Of a stretch of DNA of 64,000 nt, positions 27,880 to 40,877 are shown piece by piece. Position numbers and translations under genes: made by a program. Location of the stretch: assembly GCF_008122265.1 (NCBI RefSeq), contig NZ_CP043042.1, forward strand, positions 1,178,001-1,242,000. The letters run 5' to 3'. Positions within the stretch are counted from its first letter, which is position 1; every line of letters begins with the position of its first letter. Source of the stretch: Marinobacter fonticola. Lineage in GTDB: Bacteria; Pseudomonadota; Gammaproteobacteria; Pseudomonadales; Oleiphilaceae. The notes under the pieces are model-generated. The model was not told the DNA's origin. It saw nothing but the letters and a program-made list of their open reading frames with translations, and did no database searches.

Positions 27880-28568
27880 GGGTAAGCGAGATCGAACTTG
27901 GCCGGCTTCAGAAGCGGCTTGGCTACCAGTTTCGTAATCCGGAACTGTTAACCCTGGCGCTGACCCACCGAAGCCATGGCAACCAGAACAATGAGCGTCT
28001 GGAATTTTTGGGCGACTCTATCGTGAACATGGTGATCGCCGAGCATTTGTACCGCCATTTCGAGAATGCACGGGAAGGCCAGCTCAGTCGGCTGCGCGCG
28101 CGCATGGTCAAAGGCGTTACGCTGGCCGAGATCGGCCGCGAATTTCATCTTGGTGACTATCTGCGGATGGGGTCTGGCGAACTGAAAAGCGGCGGATTCC
28201 GGCGTGAGTCGATCCTGGCCGATGCGGTTGAATCAGTGATCGGCGCCATTTACCTGGACAGCGATTTTCATACCTGCCGGGTCCGGGTGCTGGATTGGTT
28301 CAACGACCGCCTGGACCGTCTGGACTTGCAGGATACCCAGAAAGATCCAAAAACCCGTCTGCAGGAATACCTGCAGTCCCGCCAATACCCGTTGCCGCGC
28401 TATGACGTCATCTCCGTGGAGGGCGAAGCTCATGCCCAGACTTTCCATGTGGAGTGCGCCTTGCCATCCCTCGACCGCAAGACGACCGGTGTTGGCAGCA
28501 GTCGCCGAGTAGCCGAGCAGCAGGCCGCGCGTAATGCCCTGAAATCGCTGGGCGTGGAGAATAATTGA
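27876..28568 (+). CDS. rnc: Ribonuclease III
   Basis: 230 residues (E. coli 226). Cleaves double-stranded RNA in rRNA processing and mRNA decay. Catalytic region [13 protein letters not shown] carries E40, E43 and D47; the second acidic pair is D116 and E119 ([15 protein letters not shown]); a C-terminal dsRNA-binding domain follows ([14 protein letters not shown] ... [19 protein letters not shown]). The start is GTG 27876 overlapping the previous stop. The TGA shares one base with the era ATG. Confidence 0.97.
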   Translation: MRVSEIELGRLQKRLGYQFRNPELLTLALTHRSHGNQNNERLEFLGDSIVNMVIAEHLYRHFENAREGQLSRLRARMVKGVTLAEIGREFHLGDYLRMGSGELKSGGFRRESILADAVESVIGAIYLDSDFHTCRVRVLDWFNDRLDRLDLQDTQKDPKTRLQEYLQSRQYPLPRYDVISVEGEAHAQTFHVECALPSLDRKTTGVGSSRRVAEQQAARNALKSLGVENN

Positions 28569-29485
28569 TGATCGACCCAACACAGCCGGATAACCCGGAC
28601 AGCCGTTGTGGCTTTGTCGCCATTGTCGGCCGGCCCAATGTGGGCAAGTCCACCCTGTTGAACCATATCCTCGGCCAGAAACTGAGCATTACCTCGCGCA
28701 AGCCTCAAACCACACGGCATCAGGTACTCGGTATAAAGACCCGCGGTGATGTGCAGGCCATCTACGTCGATACCCCGGGCATGCACGAGGACGAGCCCAG
28801 AGCACTCAACCGCTATATGAACCGGGCCGCTTCGTCCGCTTTGGTGGATGTGGACGTGGTTGTCTTCGTCGTCGACCAGACCCACTGGACCAGCGCCGAC
28901 GATATGGTGCTCAAGAAGCTTGAACAGGTGAAAGCGCCGGTCATCCTTGCCGTCAATAAGGTGGATAACTTGGCGCGACGTGAAGTGTTGCTCCCGCACC
29001 TGGAATCCCTGGCGCAAAAGCGCGAGTTCGACGAGATCATCCCACTCTCGGCCCTGCGTGGACAGAATCTGGCGCCGCTGGAAGAAGCGGTTGATCGGAT
29101 GCTACCGGTCAGCGTGCATTTCTACCCGGACGACCAGATCACGGACCGCTCCCAGCGCTTTTTGGGGGCGGAAATCGTGCGCGAGAAAATTACCCGCCAA
29201 CTGGGTGCCGAGCTACCTTACTCCGTTGCGGTCGAGATCGAGGAGTTCAAGCAGGAAGGCAAGATTCTGCACATTGCGGCGCTGATTCTGGTCGAGCGGG
29301 AGGGCCAGAAGAAAATCATTATCGGCGATAAGGGCGAGCGTATCCGGCAAATTGGCCAGGAAGCCCGGATCGATATGGAAAAGCTCTACGACAGCAAGGT
29401 CATGCTGCGCCTCTGGGTTAAGGTCAAGAAAGGCTGGGCGGACAGCGACCGTGCGCTCAAGAGCCTGGGCATGAACGACTTCTGA
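28568..29485 (+). CDS. era: GTPase Era
   Basis: 305 residues. Binds the 3' end of 16S rRNA and aids 30S assembly. GTPase motifs: [12 protein letters not shown] (G1), TTRHQ (G2), [10 protein letters not shown] (G3), [10 protein letters not shown] (G4). A C-terminal KH domain follows ([20 protein letters not shown]). The start ATG 28568 overlaps the rnc stop by one base (TGATG), so translation is coupled. Confidence 0.97.
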   Translation: MIDPTQPDNPDSRCGFVAIVGRPNVGKSTLLNHILGQKLSITSRKPQTTRHQVLGIKTRGDVQAIYVDTPGMHEDEPRALNRYMNRAASSALVDVDVVVFVVDQTHWTSADDMVLKKLEQVKAPVILAVNKVDNLARREVLLPHLESLAQKREFDEIIPLSALRGQNLAPLEEAVDRMLPVSVHFYPDDQITDRSQRFLGAEIVREKITRQLGAELPYSVAVEIEEFKQEGKILHIAALILVEREGQKKIIIGDKGERIRQIGQEARIDMEKLYDSKVMLRLWVKVKKGWADSDRALKSLGMNDF

Positions 29486-29542
29486 TAGCCGGACTATGAT
29501 CGGGGCCATTCGCGCAAGGGCCAGCCGGCCGATGGGGAAGGC

Positions 29543-30271
29543 ATGACGGACAAGGTCGAGCAGGAGCCGGGGTACGTGTTGCACCGGCGTAACTACCGCG
29601 AGACCAGTCTGCTGGTGGAGTTATTCACCCTCAACCATGGCCGGCTGACCGTGGTGGCCCGGGGTGCAAATAGCCCGAAAAGTCCCCTCAAGGCGCAACT
29701 TCAGCCTTTTCAGCCGATGCTTCTGTCGTGGCGGGGACGGTCGGATCTGAAAACGCTAACTTCGGCGGAAAGCCGTCTCGGCCCCAACCTTAGCCGTACC
29801 GAACGCCTGTATTGTGGTCTCTACCTGAACGAGCTGATGCAGCGTCTGTTGCCGCCTCAAGAACCGCACCAAACCCTGTTTGCACAGTACATCGAAACGC
29901 TTGACGAGTTGGCGGCTGTGGCCGATTTCGAACCAACGCTACGTCGATTCGAGACGAAGCTGGTGGACGCGTTGGGTTACGGCTTCGACTGGGCGACGGC
30001 TATGGATTCCGGGCGCCCGGTATCGTCCAGCCAGCACTACTACTATGATCCTGAGCAGGGTGTGCTTGAAGCGCCGACTCCGGGGAGTTTGCTGCAAGGC
30101 TTGCAGGGCAGCGTCCTGCTGGCGTTGGCGAACCATAACCTGAGCGACCGAGCATCCCGGCGCACGGCCAAGCGCGTGATGCGCGTGCTGATCGATCACT
30201 TACTCCAGGGCCGGGAGTTACATAGCCGTGCCCTGTTTAGCCATTGGCGAGGAGACAAAGATGAAACCTAG
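29543..30271 (+). CDS. recO: DNA repair protein RecO
   Basis: 242 residues. Loads RecA onto SSB-coated DNA with RecR. The N-terminal OB fold is recognisable ([31 protein letters not shown], in two parts), then [20 protein letters not shown] and the helical [18 protein letters not shown]. No zinc-binding cysteine cluster is seen, as is usual for gammaproteobacterial RecO. It overlaps pdxJ by 11 bases. Confidence 0.93.
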   Translation: MTDKVEQEPGYVLHRRNYRETSLLVELFTLNHGRLTVVARGANSPKSPLKAQLQPFQPMLLSWRGRSDLKTLTSAESRLGPNLSRTERLYCGLYLNELMQRLLPPQEPHQTLFAQYIETLDELAAVADFEPTLRRFETKLVDALGYGFDWATAMDSGRPVSSSQHYYYDPEQGVLEAPTPGSLLQGLQGSVLLALANHNLSDRASRRTAKRVMRVLIDHLLQGRELHSRALFSHWRGDKDET

Positions 30272-30998
30272 AGTGCTGCTTGGTGTGAACGTCGACCATG
30301 TCGCCACCTTGCGCCAGTCACGCGGTACCCGCTATCCCGATCCGGCCCAGGCCGCGCTACTGGCCGAAGAGGCGGGAGCGGATGGCATCACCCTGCATCC
30401 TCGGGAAGACCGTCGCCACATCCAGGACCGGGACGTGCTGCTGTTGCGGGATATGCTTAACACCAAGATGAATCTGGAAATGGCGGTGACCGACGCCATG
30501 CTTGCCTTTGCCGAGCAGGTGCGCCCTCAGTGTGTCTGCCTGGTGCCGGAGAAGCGCGAGGAGCTGACCACCGAAGGTGGTCTGGACGTGGTCGGTCAGG
30601 AGGACAAAGTAGCCAAGGCCTGTGAGCGCTTGGCCCGGATCGGCGCCGAAGTGTCCCTGTTCATCGACGCCGACAAGGACCAGATCGACGCCGCGGTGCG
30701 CTGCGGTGCGCCGGTGATCGAAATCCACACGGGACACTATGCCGATGCCGAGACGCCGGCCGACATCGACAGCGAGTTTCTGAAAGTCGCGAATGGCGTG
30801 GAATACGCGCGCAAGAAAGGATTAATCGTCAACGCCGGCCATGGTTTGCATTACCACAACACGGAACGTGTCGCGGCTATTCCAGGTATCAACGAGCTCA
30901 ACATCGGCCATGCGATTATCGCCAGAGCTTTATTCACCGGCCTCAAGGATGCCGTTCGCGATATGCGGTCGATCCTGGACCGGGCAAGTCAGGAATAA
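30261..30998 (+). CDS. pdxJ: Pyridoxine 5'-phosphate synthase
   Basis: 245 residues from ATG 30261 with GAGGAG just upstream. Condenses 1-deoxyxylulose 5-phosphate with 3-amino-1-hydroxyacetone phosphate, the last ring-closing step of vitamin B6 synthesis. Conserved blocks: [49 protein letters not shown] and [11 protein letters not shown]. It overlaps the recO end, keeping the lepA-to-pdxJ order common in this class. Confidence 0.97.
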   Translation: MKPRVLLGVNVDHVATLRQSRGTRYPDPAQAALLAEEAGADGITLHPREDRRHIQDRDVLLLRDMLNTKMNLEMAVTDAMLAFAEQVRPQCVCLVPEKREELTTEGGLDVVGQEDKVAKACERLARIGAEVSLFIDADKDQIDAAVRCGAPVIEIHTGHYADAETPADIDSEFLKVANGVEYARKKGLIVNAGHGLHYHNTERVAAIPGINELNIGHAIIARALFTGLKDAVRDMRSILDRASQE

Positions 30999-31015
30999 AA
31001 CGCCCTGAGCGGTGT

Positions 31016-33892
<2,877 letters not shown>

Positions 33893-34247
33893 AGTGCGCT
33901 TCCTGATTCTGCCGCAGGCCCCGTCGCGGATCGTCGTTACCGAAGTTTACGAGGCGGCGTCCCGGATTCTTATTGGCGGGCCTCGCTGAAGCCGCCATAC
34001 CATCAAATCGTGAACCCCGACAGAATCGGGTATACCGCGCAGACGCCTCGCGTTCTGGCCCCGAATATGGCGTAAAGGACTTATAATCCTTAGAACCAAG
34101 CCGCATTTGCGTAGCGATAAGCTTTATTGGGATCCCTGTTGCGATGCGCGTATGATGCGTCGTCAGAGTGTACCACAGCTCGGAAACGTGCCTGGACGAT
34201 TCCCTTGGCATTTTCCGCAAAGCCCGCTGTCAGGAGTCTGCGTATCC

Positions 34248-35141
34248 ATGCATTTTCCAACCATTGAAGATTATGTCGGCCATACTCCGCTGGTCCGTTT
34301 ACAGCGCCTGCCTGGCGAGACCTCCAACGTGATACTGGCGAAGCTGGAGGGCAATAACCCGGCAGGTTCAGTCAAGGATCGGCCCGCGATCAGCATGATT
34401 CAGGAGGCCGAACGCCGTGGCGATATCAAGCCCGGAGATACGCTGATCGAGGCGACCAGCGGTAACACCGGTATTGCCTTGGCCATGGCGGCGGCGATAA
34501 AGGGCTATCGCATGGTGCTGATCATGCCGGCCAATATGAGCGAGGAGCGGCGCGCCTCCATGCGGGCCTACGGTGCCGAGATCGTGGCGGTGAGCAAGGA
34601 AGAGGGCATGGAAGGCGCCCGTGACCTTGCAGCCAAGATGCAACGGGAAGGCAAGGGCCTGCTCTTGGACCAGTTCGGGAATGGCGATAACCCACTGGCC
34701 CACTATCGCACCACCGGTCCGGAACTTTGGGAGCAGACCAGCGGTCGTATCACCCATTTCGTCAGTTCGATGGGGACCACCGGTACGATTATGGGGGTTT
34801 CCCGCTATCTGAAGGAGCGTAATCCGGGCATCCAAATCATTGGGCTGCAGCCGTCCGAAGGCTCGTCAATCCCGGGTATACGCCGCTGGCCCAAGGAATA
34901 CTTGCCGAAAATCTACGATGAAGCACGTGTCGACCAGGTACTGGACGTTAACCAGCAGGAGGCCGAGGACACGATGCGGTCGCTCGCGCGGGAAGAAGGC
35001 ATCTTCTGCGGCGTGTCGTCCGGCGGGGCCATCGCCGCCGCCTTACGGCTATCCGCCCAGGTTGAGAATGCGGTAATCGTCGCTATTATTTGTGATCGCG
35101 GCGACCGTTACCTGTCGACGGGGGTATTCCCCGGCGCCTGA
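34248..35141 (+). CDS. cysM: Cysteine synthase B
   Basis: 297 residues from ATG 34248, with CAGGAG 12 bases upstream. PLP enzyme that makes cysteine from O-acetylserine (CysM also accepts thiosulfate). The PLP lysine is K43 (NNPAGSVKDRPA); TSGNTGIALAMAAA and SMGTTGTIMGVSRYL bind the cofactor phosphate and substrate. The N-terminus (FPTIEDYVGHTPLVRLQRLP) and the shorter length point to CysM rather than CysK. rlmD follows after 45 bases. Confidence 0.95.
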   Translation: MHFPTIEDYVGHTPLVRLQRLPGETSNVILAKLEGNNPAGSVKDRPAISMIQEAERRGDIKPGDTLIEATSGNTGIALAMAAAIKGYRMVLIMPANMSEERRASMRAYGAEIVAVSKEEGMEGARDLAAKMQREGKGLLLDQFGNGDNPLAHYRTTGPELWEQTSGRITHFVSSMGTTGTIMGVSRYLKERNPGIQIIGLQPSEGSSIPGIRRWPKEYLPKIYDEARVDQVLDVNQQEAEDTMRSLAREEGIFCGVSSGGAIAAALRLSAQVENAVIVAIICDRGDRYLSTGVFPGA

Positions 35142-35186
35142 ACCGAGCGCGTGCGCTGCCGGAATACACCTTGACCGGAAATCCTG

Positions 35187-36530
35187 ATGAGTAAGAGACG
35201 AAAAAGAAAAGCGCTGCCAACCGAACCGGTACGCTGTGAGATCGAGAAACTGAGCCACGATGGTCGGGGCATTAGCCACTGCGAAGGCAAGATCCAGTTC
35301 GTCGACGGCGCCTTGCCCGGTGAATCCGTCATGGCGAAGTACATCGGTAGTCGAAAGAGTTTCGATGAACTGCGTGCGACGGAGGTCCTGACGGCATCGG
35401 ACGAGCGGGTATCGCCGCCTTGTGACTTTGCCGACCTGTGCGGCGGTTGTAGCCTCCAGCACATGACGCCGGATGCCCAGGTTGCGTTCAAAGAGAACAC
35501 CCTGCGCGAGCACTTTGCCCATTTTGGGGGCATCGAGCCGGAGCAATGGGTGGCACCGATGCGCTCGCCGGGTCTAGCCTATCGGCGTAAGGCTCGCCTG
35601 GGCGTGCGTTTCGTGCCCAAGCGGGACTCGGTGCTGGTCGGCTTCCGGGAAAAGCGCAATAGCTTTCTCGCCGACATCGATCGCTGTGTGGTCATGGACC
35701 CTCGCGTTGGTGAGCGGATTACGGCTCTGCGCGAACTGCTGTATACGATGGACGCCTACCGTTCAATCGCCCAGGTCGAGGTGGCCTGTGGGGACGATGC
35801 GGTCGCCATGGTCTTCCGTAACATGGAAGACCTGTCCCCGGGCGATAGGGAAAAGCTGATCCAGTTTGGGCAGGCGCGTGATTTGCATATCTATCTGCAG
35901 CCTAAGGGGCCGGACACGGTTCACCGTATTTGGCCTGAGAGCGCCGGCCGCGCCAATGAGCGTCTAAGCTACCGGCTTGATGAATTCGACGTGACGCTAC
36001 AGTTCCATCCTATGGATTTCACGCAGGTCAATGCCGAAATCAACCGGCCTATGGTCTCTCAGGCGCTGGAATGGCTGGAGCCGCAGGAAAACGAGCGGGT
36101 GCTGGATCTGTTTTGCGGCCTGGGCAATTTTACCTTGCCGCTTGCACGCCGGTCCGGGGCCGTGGTGGGCGTCGAAGGCGACGAGGCCATGGTGGTCCGC
36201 GGTCGCGAGAATGCGGAACTGAACGGTTTGAATAATGTCCGTTTCCACGGCGCCAACCTGCAGGGCGACTTCACATCGGAGTCCTGGGCCGCTGAAGGCT
36301 TCGATAAGATCCTGATCGATCCGCCGCGTTCTGGCGCCCAGGAAGTATGCGAATACCTGGCGGCCTTTGGCGCCCGCCGTATCGTTTATGTGTCGTGCAA
36401 TCCGGCGACGCTGGCGCGGGATGCCGGCGTGTTGGTGGCCAAGGGCTATCGTCTGGTGAGGGCGGGCGTCATGGACATGTTCCCCCACACCACCCACGTG
36501 GAATCGATGGCTTTGTTTGAACGTCAATAG
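35187..36530 (+). CDS. rlmD: 23S rRNA (uracil-1939-C5)-methyltransferase RlmD
   Basis: 447 residues. An N-terminal TRAM domain (about 15-72) is followed by [4Fe-4S] cysteines C79, C85, C88 ([15 protein letters not shown]) and a fourth near residue 170 (DIDRCVVMD), then a SAM-dependent core ([16 protein letters not shown]) and the catalytic cysteine in [12 protein letters not shown]. Adds the methyl group of m5U1939. It lies between cysM and relA; in E. coli rumA is likewise directly before relA. Confidence 0.95.
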   Translation: MSKRRKRKALPTEPVRCEIEKLSHDGRGISHCEGKIQFVDGALPGESVMAKYIGSRKSFDELRATEVLTASDERVSPPCDFADLCGGCSLQHMTPDAQVAFKENTLREHFAHFGGIEPEQWVAPMRSPGLAYRRKARLGVRFVPKRDSVLVGFREKRNSFLADIDRCVVMDPRVGERITALRELLYTMDAYRSIAQVEVACGDDAVAMVFRNMEDLSPGDREKLIQFGQARDLHIYLQPKGPDTVHRIWPESAGRANERLSYRLDEFDVTLQFHPMDFTQVNAEINRPMVSQALEWLEPQENERVLDLFCGLGNFTLPLARRSGAVVGVEGDEAMVVRGRENAELNGLNNVRFHGANLQGDFTSESWAAEGFDKILIDPPRSGAQEVCEYLAAFGARRIVYVSCNPATLARDAGVLVAKGYRLVRAGVMDMFPHTTHVESMALFERQ

Positions 36531-36572
36531 CCGGCGGCTGAGGCCTCTGGTTAAAGAGGAATTCCGACCACT

Positions 36573-38813
36573 ATGGTGAAGGTTCGAGAAGATTACGCCG
36601 TGACCACGGACGGTCAGCTGGACATCGAGGGCTGGGTCAGGCAGATCCAGTCCAAGACCACACTTGAAGATGTCGACCAGTTCAGACAGGCCTGCGAGAG
36701 GGCCGCTATCATCGATCTTCAGGCGGTCAGGGAGGATCGGTTGTGGGCGCCCGGCGCCAGCAGTTTTCGCACCGGTATCGAAATGGCCCAAGTGCTCGCC
36801 GAGCTACACCTCGACCAGGTTTCGCTGGTCTCGGCCATCCTCTATCGAGCCGTCCGCGAAGAGCGCATCAGCTTCGAAGAGGTGCGTACGGAGTTTGGCG
36901 ATGAAGTTGCCAAACTGATCGACGGTGTGCAACAGATGGCGGCGATTTCCTCGATTCACCATCCCCTCAAGGGCAATGTGCTCGGACAGAGCCAGGGCCA
37001 GCTCGACAATGTCCGCAAAATGCTGGTTACCATGATCGACGACGTCCGCGTCGCTCTGATCAAGCTTGCCGAGCGGACCTGTGCCATCAGGGCGGTCAAG
37101 AGTGCGCCGCCGGAAAAGCGTATGCGTGTGGCCCGCGAAGTCTTCGATATCTACGCGCCGCTGGCACACCGCCTGGGAATTGGACACATCAAGTGGGAGC
37201 TGGAGGATCTGTCTTTCCGCTACCTGCACGAGTCTGCCTATAAAAAAATCGCCAAGCTGCTCGACGAGAAACGTCTCGATCGAGACCAGTACGTCAAACG
37301 TGTGCTGGGCGCCCTCAAGACCGAGCTGGATGCGGCCGGCATCGAAGCGGATTTAGCCGGGCGAGCCAAGCACATCTATAGCATCTGGCGGAAGATGCGG
37401 CGTAAGGGGATTGATTTCTCACAGGTCTACGATGTGAGGGCGTTTCGAATTCTGGTGCCGACCGTGCGCGATTGCTATTCGGCGCTGGGCATCGTTCACA
37501 GCCTGTGGCGTCACATTCCCAACGAATTCGACGATTACATTGCCAGCCCCAAGGAAAATGGCTACCAATCTCTGCATACGGCGGTGATCGGTCCCGAGGG
37601 CAAGGTAATGGAGGTGCAGATCCGTACTCAATCCATGCACGAAGAAGCTGAGCTCGGCGTGTGCGCGCATTGGCTGTATAAAGGAACCGATACCGGCAAC
37701 AAGTCAGTGGGTTACGAGGCCAAGATCAACTGGCTGCGCCAAGTGCTGGAGTGGCAGGAAGACCTGGGCGATTTGTCAGGGCTGGTGGATCAGCTCAAGG
37801 CGGATATCACGCCGGATCGAGTCTACGTGTTTACGCCGGAGGGTCACGTGGTGGACCTACCCCAGGGCGCGACGCCGGTGGACTTTGCCTATCGCGTACA
37901 TACGGAAGTGGGGCACGCTTGCCGTGGGGCCAAGGTCAACGGACGCATCGTACCTCTGGTCTACCCCCTGAAAACCGGCGATCAGGTCCACGTCCTGACG
38001 TCGAATAACCCGGCGCCCAGCCGTGACTGGCTTAATTCCAGCCTGGGCTATATTCAGACCTCCCGGGCCCGGGCAAAGGTCACGCACTGGTTTAAGGAAC
38101 AGAATCGCGACCGCAATATCGTTGACGGCAGAGCCATTCTGGAAGACGAATTCAAACGTCTGGCGATCTACGACGTGGACCTTAACGAGCTGGCGCGCAA
38201 GGTTAATCACCAACACGCGGAAGATATGTTCGCCGCGATCGGGGCCGGTGATCTGCGGCCCTCGCACGTCGCCCATCTTGCCCAGCAGTTGGTAGAACCT
38301 CAGACACGCCAGATGGATCTTAAGCTGCAAGGGTTGCGGGCTCAGCCTTACGACACCGAGAGCGATATTCAGATCCAAGGCGTGGGGAAGCTCAAGACAC
38401 AGGTCGCGCAGTGCTGCAAGCCGCTTCCGGGGGATGCCATCTGCGGTTATATCACGGTAGGGCGAGGGGTCACGGTCCACCGCCAGGATTGCATGACGTT
38501 CTTGCACCTGCGGGAATACGAGCCCAACCGTATCATCGAGGTGAGTTGGGGCGGGCGCCAGGAATCGGTCTATCCGGTGGAGATCGAGATCGAAGCGTAC
38601 GACCGCTCAGGCCTGCTGCGCGACATTACCACCGTGCTGGCATCGTCACGTTGTAACGTCTTGGCGCTAAACACGCTGACCAATCAGGACGAGAACTCCG
38701 CCACCATGAGGGTGACGGTGGAAATATCGAGCTTGGAACAGCTCGCTAAGCTTTTGTCCCAGATACGTAACCTGCCCAATATTCTGGAAGTCAGACGTAA
38801 GCGCAGCCAGTGA
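36573..38813 (+). CDS. relA: GTP pyrophosphokinase RelA
   Basis: 746 residues. Ribosome-bound (p)ppGpp synthetase of the stringent response. The N-terminal HD region lacks the HD pair, so it has no hydrolase. The synthetase domain is complete and carries the RelA-type acidic motif (PNEFDDYIASPKENGYQSLH); TGS (RVYVFTPEGHVVDLPQGATP), a zinc-finger-like cysteine segment (VAQCCKPLPGDAICGY) and a C-terminal ACT domain follow. It follows rlmD by 42 bases and precedes mazG by 39, a functional cluster since MazG modulates (p)ppGpp in E. coli. Confidence 0.96.
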   Translation: MVKVREDYAVTTDGQLDIEGWVRQIQSKTTLEDVDQFRQACERAAIIDLQAVREDRLWAPGASSFRTGIEMAQVLAELHLDQVSLVSAILYRAVREERISFEEVRTEFGDEVAKLIDGVQQMAAISSIHHPLKGNVLGQSQGQLDNVRKMLVTMIDDVRVALIKLAERTCAIRAVKSAPPEKRMRVAREVFDIYAPLAHRLGIGHIKWELEDLSFRYLHESAYKKIAKLLDEKRLDRDQYVKRVLGALKTELDAAGIEADLAGRAKHIYSIWRKMRRKGIDFSQVYDVRAFRILVPTVRDCYSALGIVHSLWRHIPNEFDDYIASPKENGYQSLHTAVIGPEGKVMEVQIRTQSMHEEAELGVCAHWLYKGTDTGNKSVGYEAKINWLRQVLEWQEDLGDLSGLVDQLKADITPDRVYVFTPEGHVVDLPQGATPVDFAYRVHTEVGHACRGAKVNGRIVPLVYPLKTGDQVHVLTSNNPAPSRDWLNSSLGYIQTSRARAKVTHWFKEQNRDRNIVDGRAILEDEFKRLAIYDVDLNELARKVNHQHAEDMFAAIGAGDLRPSHVAHLAQQLVEPQTRQMDLKLQGLRAQPYDTESDIQIQGVGKLKTQVAQCCKPLPGDAICGYITVGRGVTVHRQDCMTFLHLREYEPNRIIEVSWGGRQESVYPVEIEIEAYDRSGLLRDITTVLASSRCNVLALNTLTNQDENSATMRVTVEISSLEQLAKLLSQIRNLPNILEVRRKRSQ

Positions 38814-38852
38814 AGCGGCACCATCGTTCATAAGCAGAACCAGGGAGCTATC

Positions 38853-39719
38853 ATGTCGGATACCTACACGATCGACGACCTGAAGTACCTCATGGCCCGC
38901 TTGCGGGATCCGGAAACGGGCTGCCCTTGGGACTGCAAGCAGGATTTTCGCAGCATTGTGCCCCATACCCTGGAAGAGGCGCATGAGGTCGCCGATGCTA
39001 TCGAGCGGGAGGATTACGCTCACTTGAAAGACGAGCTGGGCGACCTGTTATTCCAGGTTATTTTCTATGGCCAGTTGGGTAGCGAGGGACAACACTTCGA
39101 TTTCGGCGGCATCGTCGATCACTTGGTGCGCAAGTTGATTCGGCGCCATCCTCATGTGTTTCCGGCAGGAACCCTGGAGAGCAAGGTCGATCCGGATAGC
39201 CGTCCGACAGACGCTGAAATCAAAGTAAGCTGGGAGCGTATTAAGGCCGAAGAACGGGCAATGGCGTCGAACGCCGATAAAATTCGCCAGGACGAGAGCC
39301 GGCTTGATGGCATTGCGGGCTCGCTACCCGCCATGGTGCGCGCGGAAAAACTTCAGCGTCGGGCGGCGAGTCACGGCTTTGACTGGCCGACTATCGAGCC
39401 GGTATTCGACAAGCTTCACGAGGAAATCGATGAGCTTAAAGCGGCGTGGCGTCAAGCCGAACGAGACCCGGCGGATCGCGATGCCTTGGAAGACGAGCTG
39501 GGGGATCTTCTGTTTGTGTGCGTAAATCTGGCACGCTTTCTGAAAGTAAACCCGGAGCAGGCACTTCGGCGCACCAATCGGAAATTCGATGCACGGTTTC
39601 GGGCCATCGAGCGGGTGCTTGTATTACAAGGGCGCGATTTCGACGCCCAGTCCCTCGACCAGCTGGACGAGATATGGCAGTCGGTGAAGGGGGTTGAGAA
39701 CACGCCAAGCGGAAATTAA
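38853..39719 (+). CDS. mazG: Nucleoside triphosphate pyrophosphohydrolase MazG
   Basis: 288 residues (E. coli 263). Two MazG repeats: the first has the metal motif LEEAHEVADAIEREDY ... KDELGDLLFQVIF (about 32-70), the second EEIDELKAAWRQAERD ... LEDELGDLLFVCVNLARF (about 190-230). Hydrolyses all NTPs to NMP and PPi, cleaning damaged nucleotides. N-terminal LRDPETGCPWDCKQDF is the family signature. Directly after relA on the same strand. Confidence 0.95.
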   Translation: MSDTYTIDDLKYLMARLRDPETGCPWDCKQDFRSIVPHTLEEAHEVADAIEREDYAHLKDELGDLLFQVIFYGQLGSEGQHFDFGGIVDHLVRKLIRRHPHVFPAGTLESKVDPDSRPTDAEIKVSWERIKAEERAMASNADKIRQDESRLDGIAGSLPAMVRAEKLQRRAASHGFDWPTIEPVFDKLHEEIDELKAAWRQAERDPADRDALEDELGDLLFVCVNLARFLKVNPEQALRRTNRKFDARFRAIERVLVLQGRDFDAQSLDQLDEIWQSVKGVENTPSGN

Positions 39720-39869
39720 CGTCCTATTAAATCACCGTAAAATCCGCGCCGAAAAGCTTACCGATAGGTACAATCCGTAACGATATCACGCAGTAAGCGG
39801 AAGTTCGTTAAGCTACACTTTATTTAAGAATTCGTTACGTCAGCCGTGCTTTATGACTGACGCAATGCC

Positions 39870-39901
39870 CAAGATAGGGTAGTACTCAAGATAGGTAGTA
39901 C
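39870..39901 (+). repeat. Short direct repeat upstream of the first small regulator-like gene
   Basis: CAAGATAGGGTAGTAC (39870-39885) is followed by CAAGATAGGTAGTAC (39887-39901), identical but for one G. Just upstream CGTCAG (39837-39842) and CTGACG (39857-39862) form an inverted repeat. The block lies in the gap before the gene at 39967. Confidence 0.55.
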
Positions 39902-39966
39902 GCTGTAAGGGTGCTCAAGGCATCTGTGCAGTCTTGATCGAGTAATCGAAGCGGGAGCGTTGAATC

Positions 39967-40311
39967 ATGAAGATCAAGGATCTGGTGCGGTATTGGGACA
40001 AGCATGCGCGGGGGCGTCTGACCCGTGATGGCTATGAAGCAGCGTTGAACGAGCAGCATATGGCGCGGCTGGAAAAGTTAGCTGAATTATACCCGATGAA
40101 ATCACCCCAGGATCTGATTCGCGATTTGGTTTCTGCCGCGTTGGATGAACTGGAAACCAGTTTTCCCTACGTGCAGGGCTCCAAAATCGTTGCCTTTGAC
40201 GAGGATGGCTTCGAAATTTACGAGGACGCCGGCTTGACGCCCCGTTTCGTAAGCCTCAGCCAGAAGCACATGCAGCAACTCAAGGAACGACAGCTCGAAT
40301 CCGCCGCCTGA
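39967..40311 (+). CDS. Small protein, possible ribbon-helix-helix regulator (paralogue 1)
   Basis: 114 residues, not assigned to a named family. The N-terminal part (MKIKDLVRYWDKHARGRL) leads into helices HMARLEKLAELYPMKSPQDLIRDLVSAALDEL, split by a turn as in ribbon-helix-helix folds; the C-terminal tail contains FPYVQGSKIVAFDEDGFEIYED and an amphipathic end. It shares MKxxDL-x3-W, Y-x3-L, LAELYP, D and AALDxL with the gene at 40432. A protein like this precedes ppc in pseudomonads, as far as I recall. No clear enzyme residues are seen. Function unknown. Confidence 0.7.
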   Translation: MKIKDLVRYWDKHARGRLTRDGYEAALNEQHMARLEKLAELYPMKSPQDLIRDLVSAALDELETSFPYVQGSKIVAFDEDGFEIYEDAGLTPRFVSLSQKHMQQLKERQLESAA

Positions 40312-40322
40312 GCGGGTCGGGT

Positions 40323-40357
40323 AGTCGTCTGCAATCGAACAGTCGTCTGCAATCGAA
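40323..40357. repeat. 17-bp tandem direct repeat between the convergent paralogues
   Basis: AGTCGTCTGCAATCGAA occurs at 40323-40339 and, exactly, at 40341-40357 (period 18). Each copy ends in the AATCGAA heptamer. Confidence 0.8.
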
Positions 40358-40389
40358 AGTCAGTCATAAGTGCTGACTATTCTCCGTGA

Positions 40390-40414
40390 ACAGGTCGCGT
40401 TCCGAGCGACCTGT
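40390..40414. terminator. Possible hairpin between the convergent small genes
   Basis: ACAGGTCGC (40390-40398) pairs with GCGACCTGT (40406-40414) around a 7-base loop. Neither side has a T-tract, so it may be a weak terminator or a structural site. Confidence 0.45.
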
Positions 40415-40431
40415 CATGCGATGCCCGCACC

Positions 40432-40665
40432 CTATTTTTTGACCGCTTCCAGCTTACCTTTCAACGGCGTTTGGCGCGTCAGGTCGTCCAGGGCGGCGCC
40501 GATCATGTCGTTCAGGATGTCCGTCTCGTTCCGATCCGGGTAAAGCTCGGCAAGGGCGGCGATGCGCGCTGCATCCTCCAGTGGTAGGCGCAAAGTATAG
40601 CTTTGCGGACGGTCGGACTCTTCTTTTTGGTTTTCCCAGTGTTTGGGCAGATCGGTCACTTTCAT
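40432..40665 (-). CDS. Small ribbon-helix-helix-like protein (paralogue 2)
   Basis: 77 residues. MKVTDLPKHWENQKEESDRP is followed by a strand-helix-helix pattern: SYTLRLPLEDAARIAALAEL, YPDRNETD, ILNDMIGAALDDLTRQ. The YTLRLP strand before two helices is the ribbon-helix-helix arrangement (as in Arc/MetJ), with the strand expected to bind DNA. It is a shortened paralogue of the convergent gene at 39967 and lacks that gene's C-terminal tail. Non-coding sites of AATCGAA type flank it. A DNA-binding role is inferred; it could also be an antitoxin-like protein, but no toxin gene lies beside it. Confidence 0.7.
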   Translation of the reverse strand: MKVTDLPKHWENQKEESDRPQSYTLRLPLEDAARIAALAELYPDRNETDILNDMIGAALDDLTRQTPLKGKLEAVKK

Positions 40666-40877
40666 ATCAATTCCTCGCGTTAACCGGCACTCGATTGCAG
40701 ATTAGCCGACTTTCGATTCTGGGTGTTAGGCCTCTTCCAAATAAACACTTTTGCGATCGCAATTTCAATCGAAAGCCGTATGGCAGTATTTTAGCAGGGT
40801 GTGATGATGAGCCGGTAACGGCCTGTTATATTGGAAATCTCTCCAAGGAACCTTTGACATAAGGACGGTAGACCCTC

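Larger units (their letters stand above)
39944..40775. promoter_or_regulatory. Cluster of AATCGAA-type sites around two small paralogous genes
   Basis: The heptamer AATCGAA, on either strand, lies at 39944-39950, 40333-40339, 40351-40357, 40712-40718 (as TTCGATT) and 40767-40773; a six-of-seven match is at 40690-40696. All are in non-coding DNA before, between and after the genes at 39967 and 40432. Three copies extend to AATCGAAAG. Such repeated sites are expected of an autoregulating DNA-binding protein, but binding is inferred. Confidence 0.45.
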
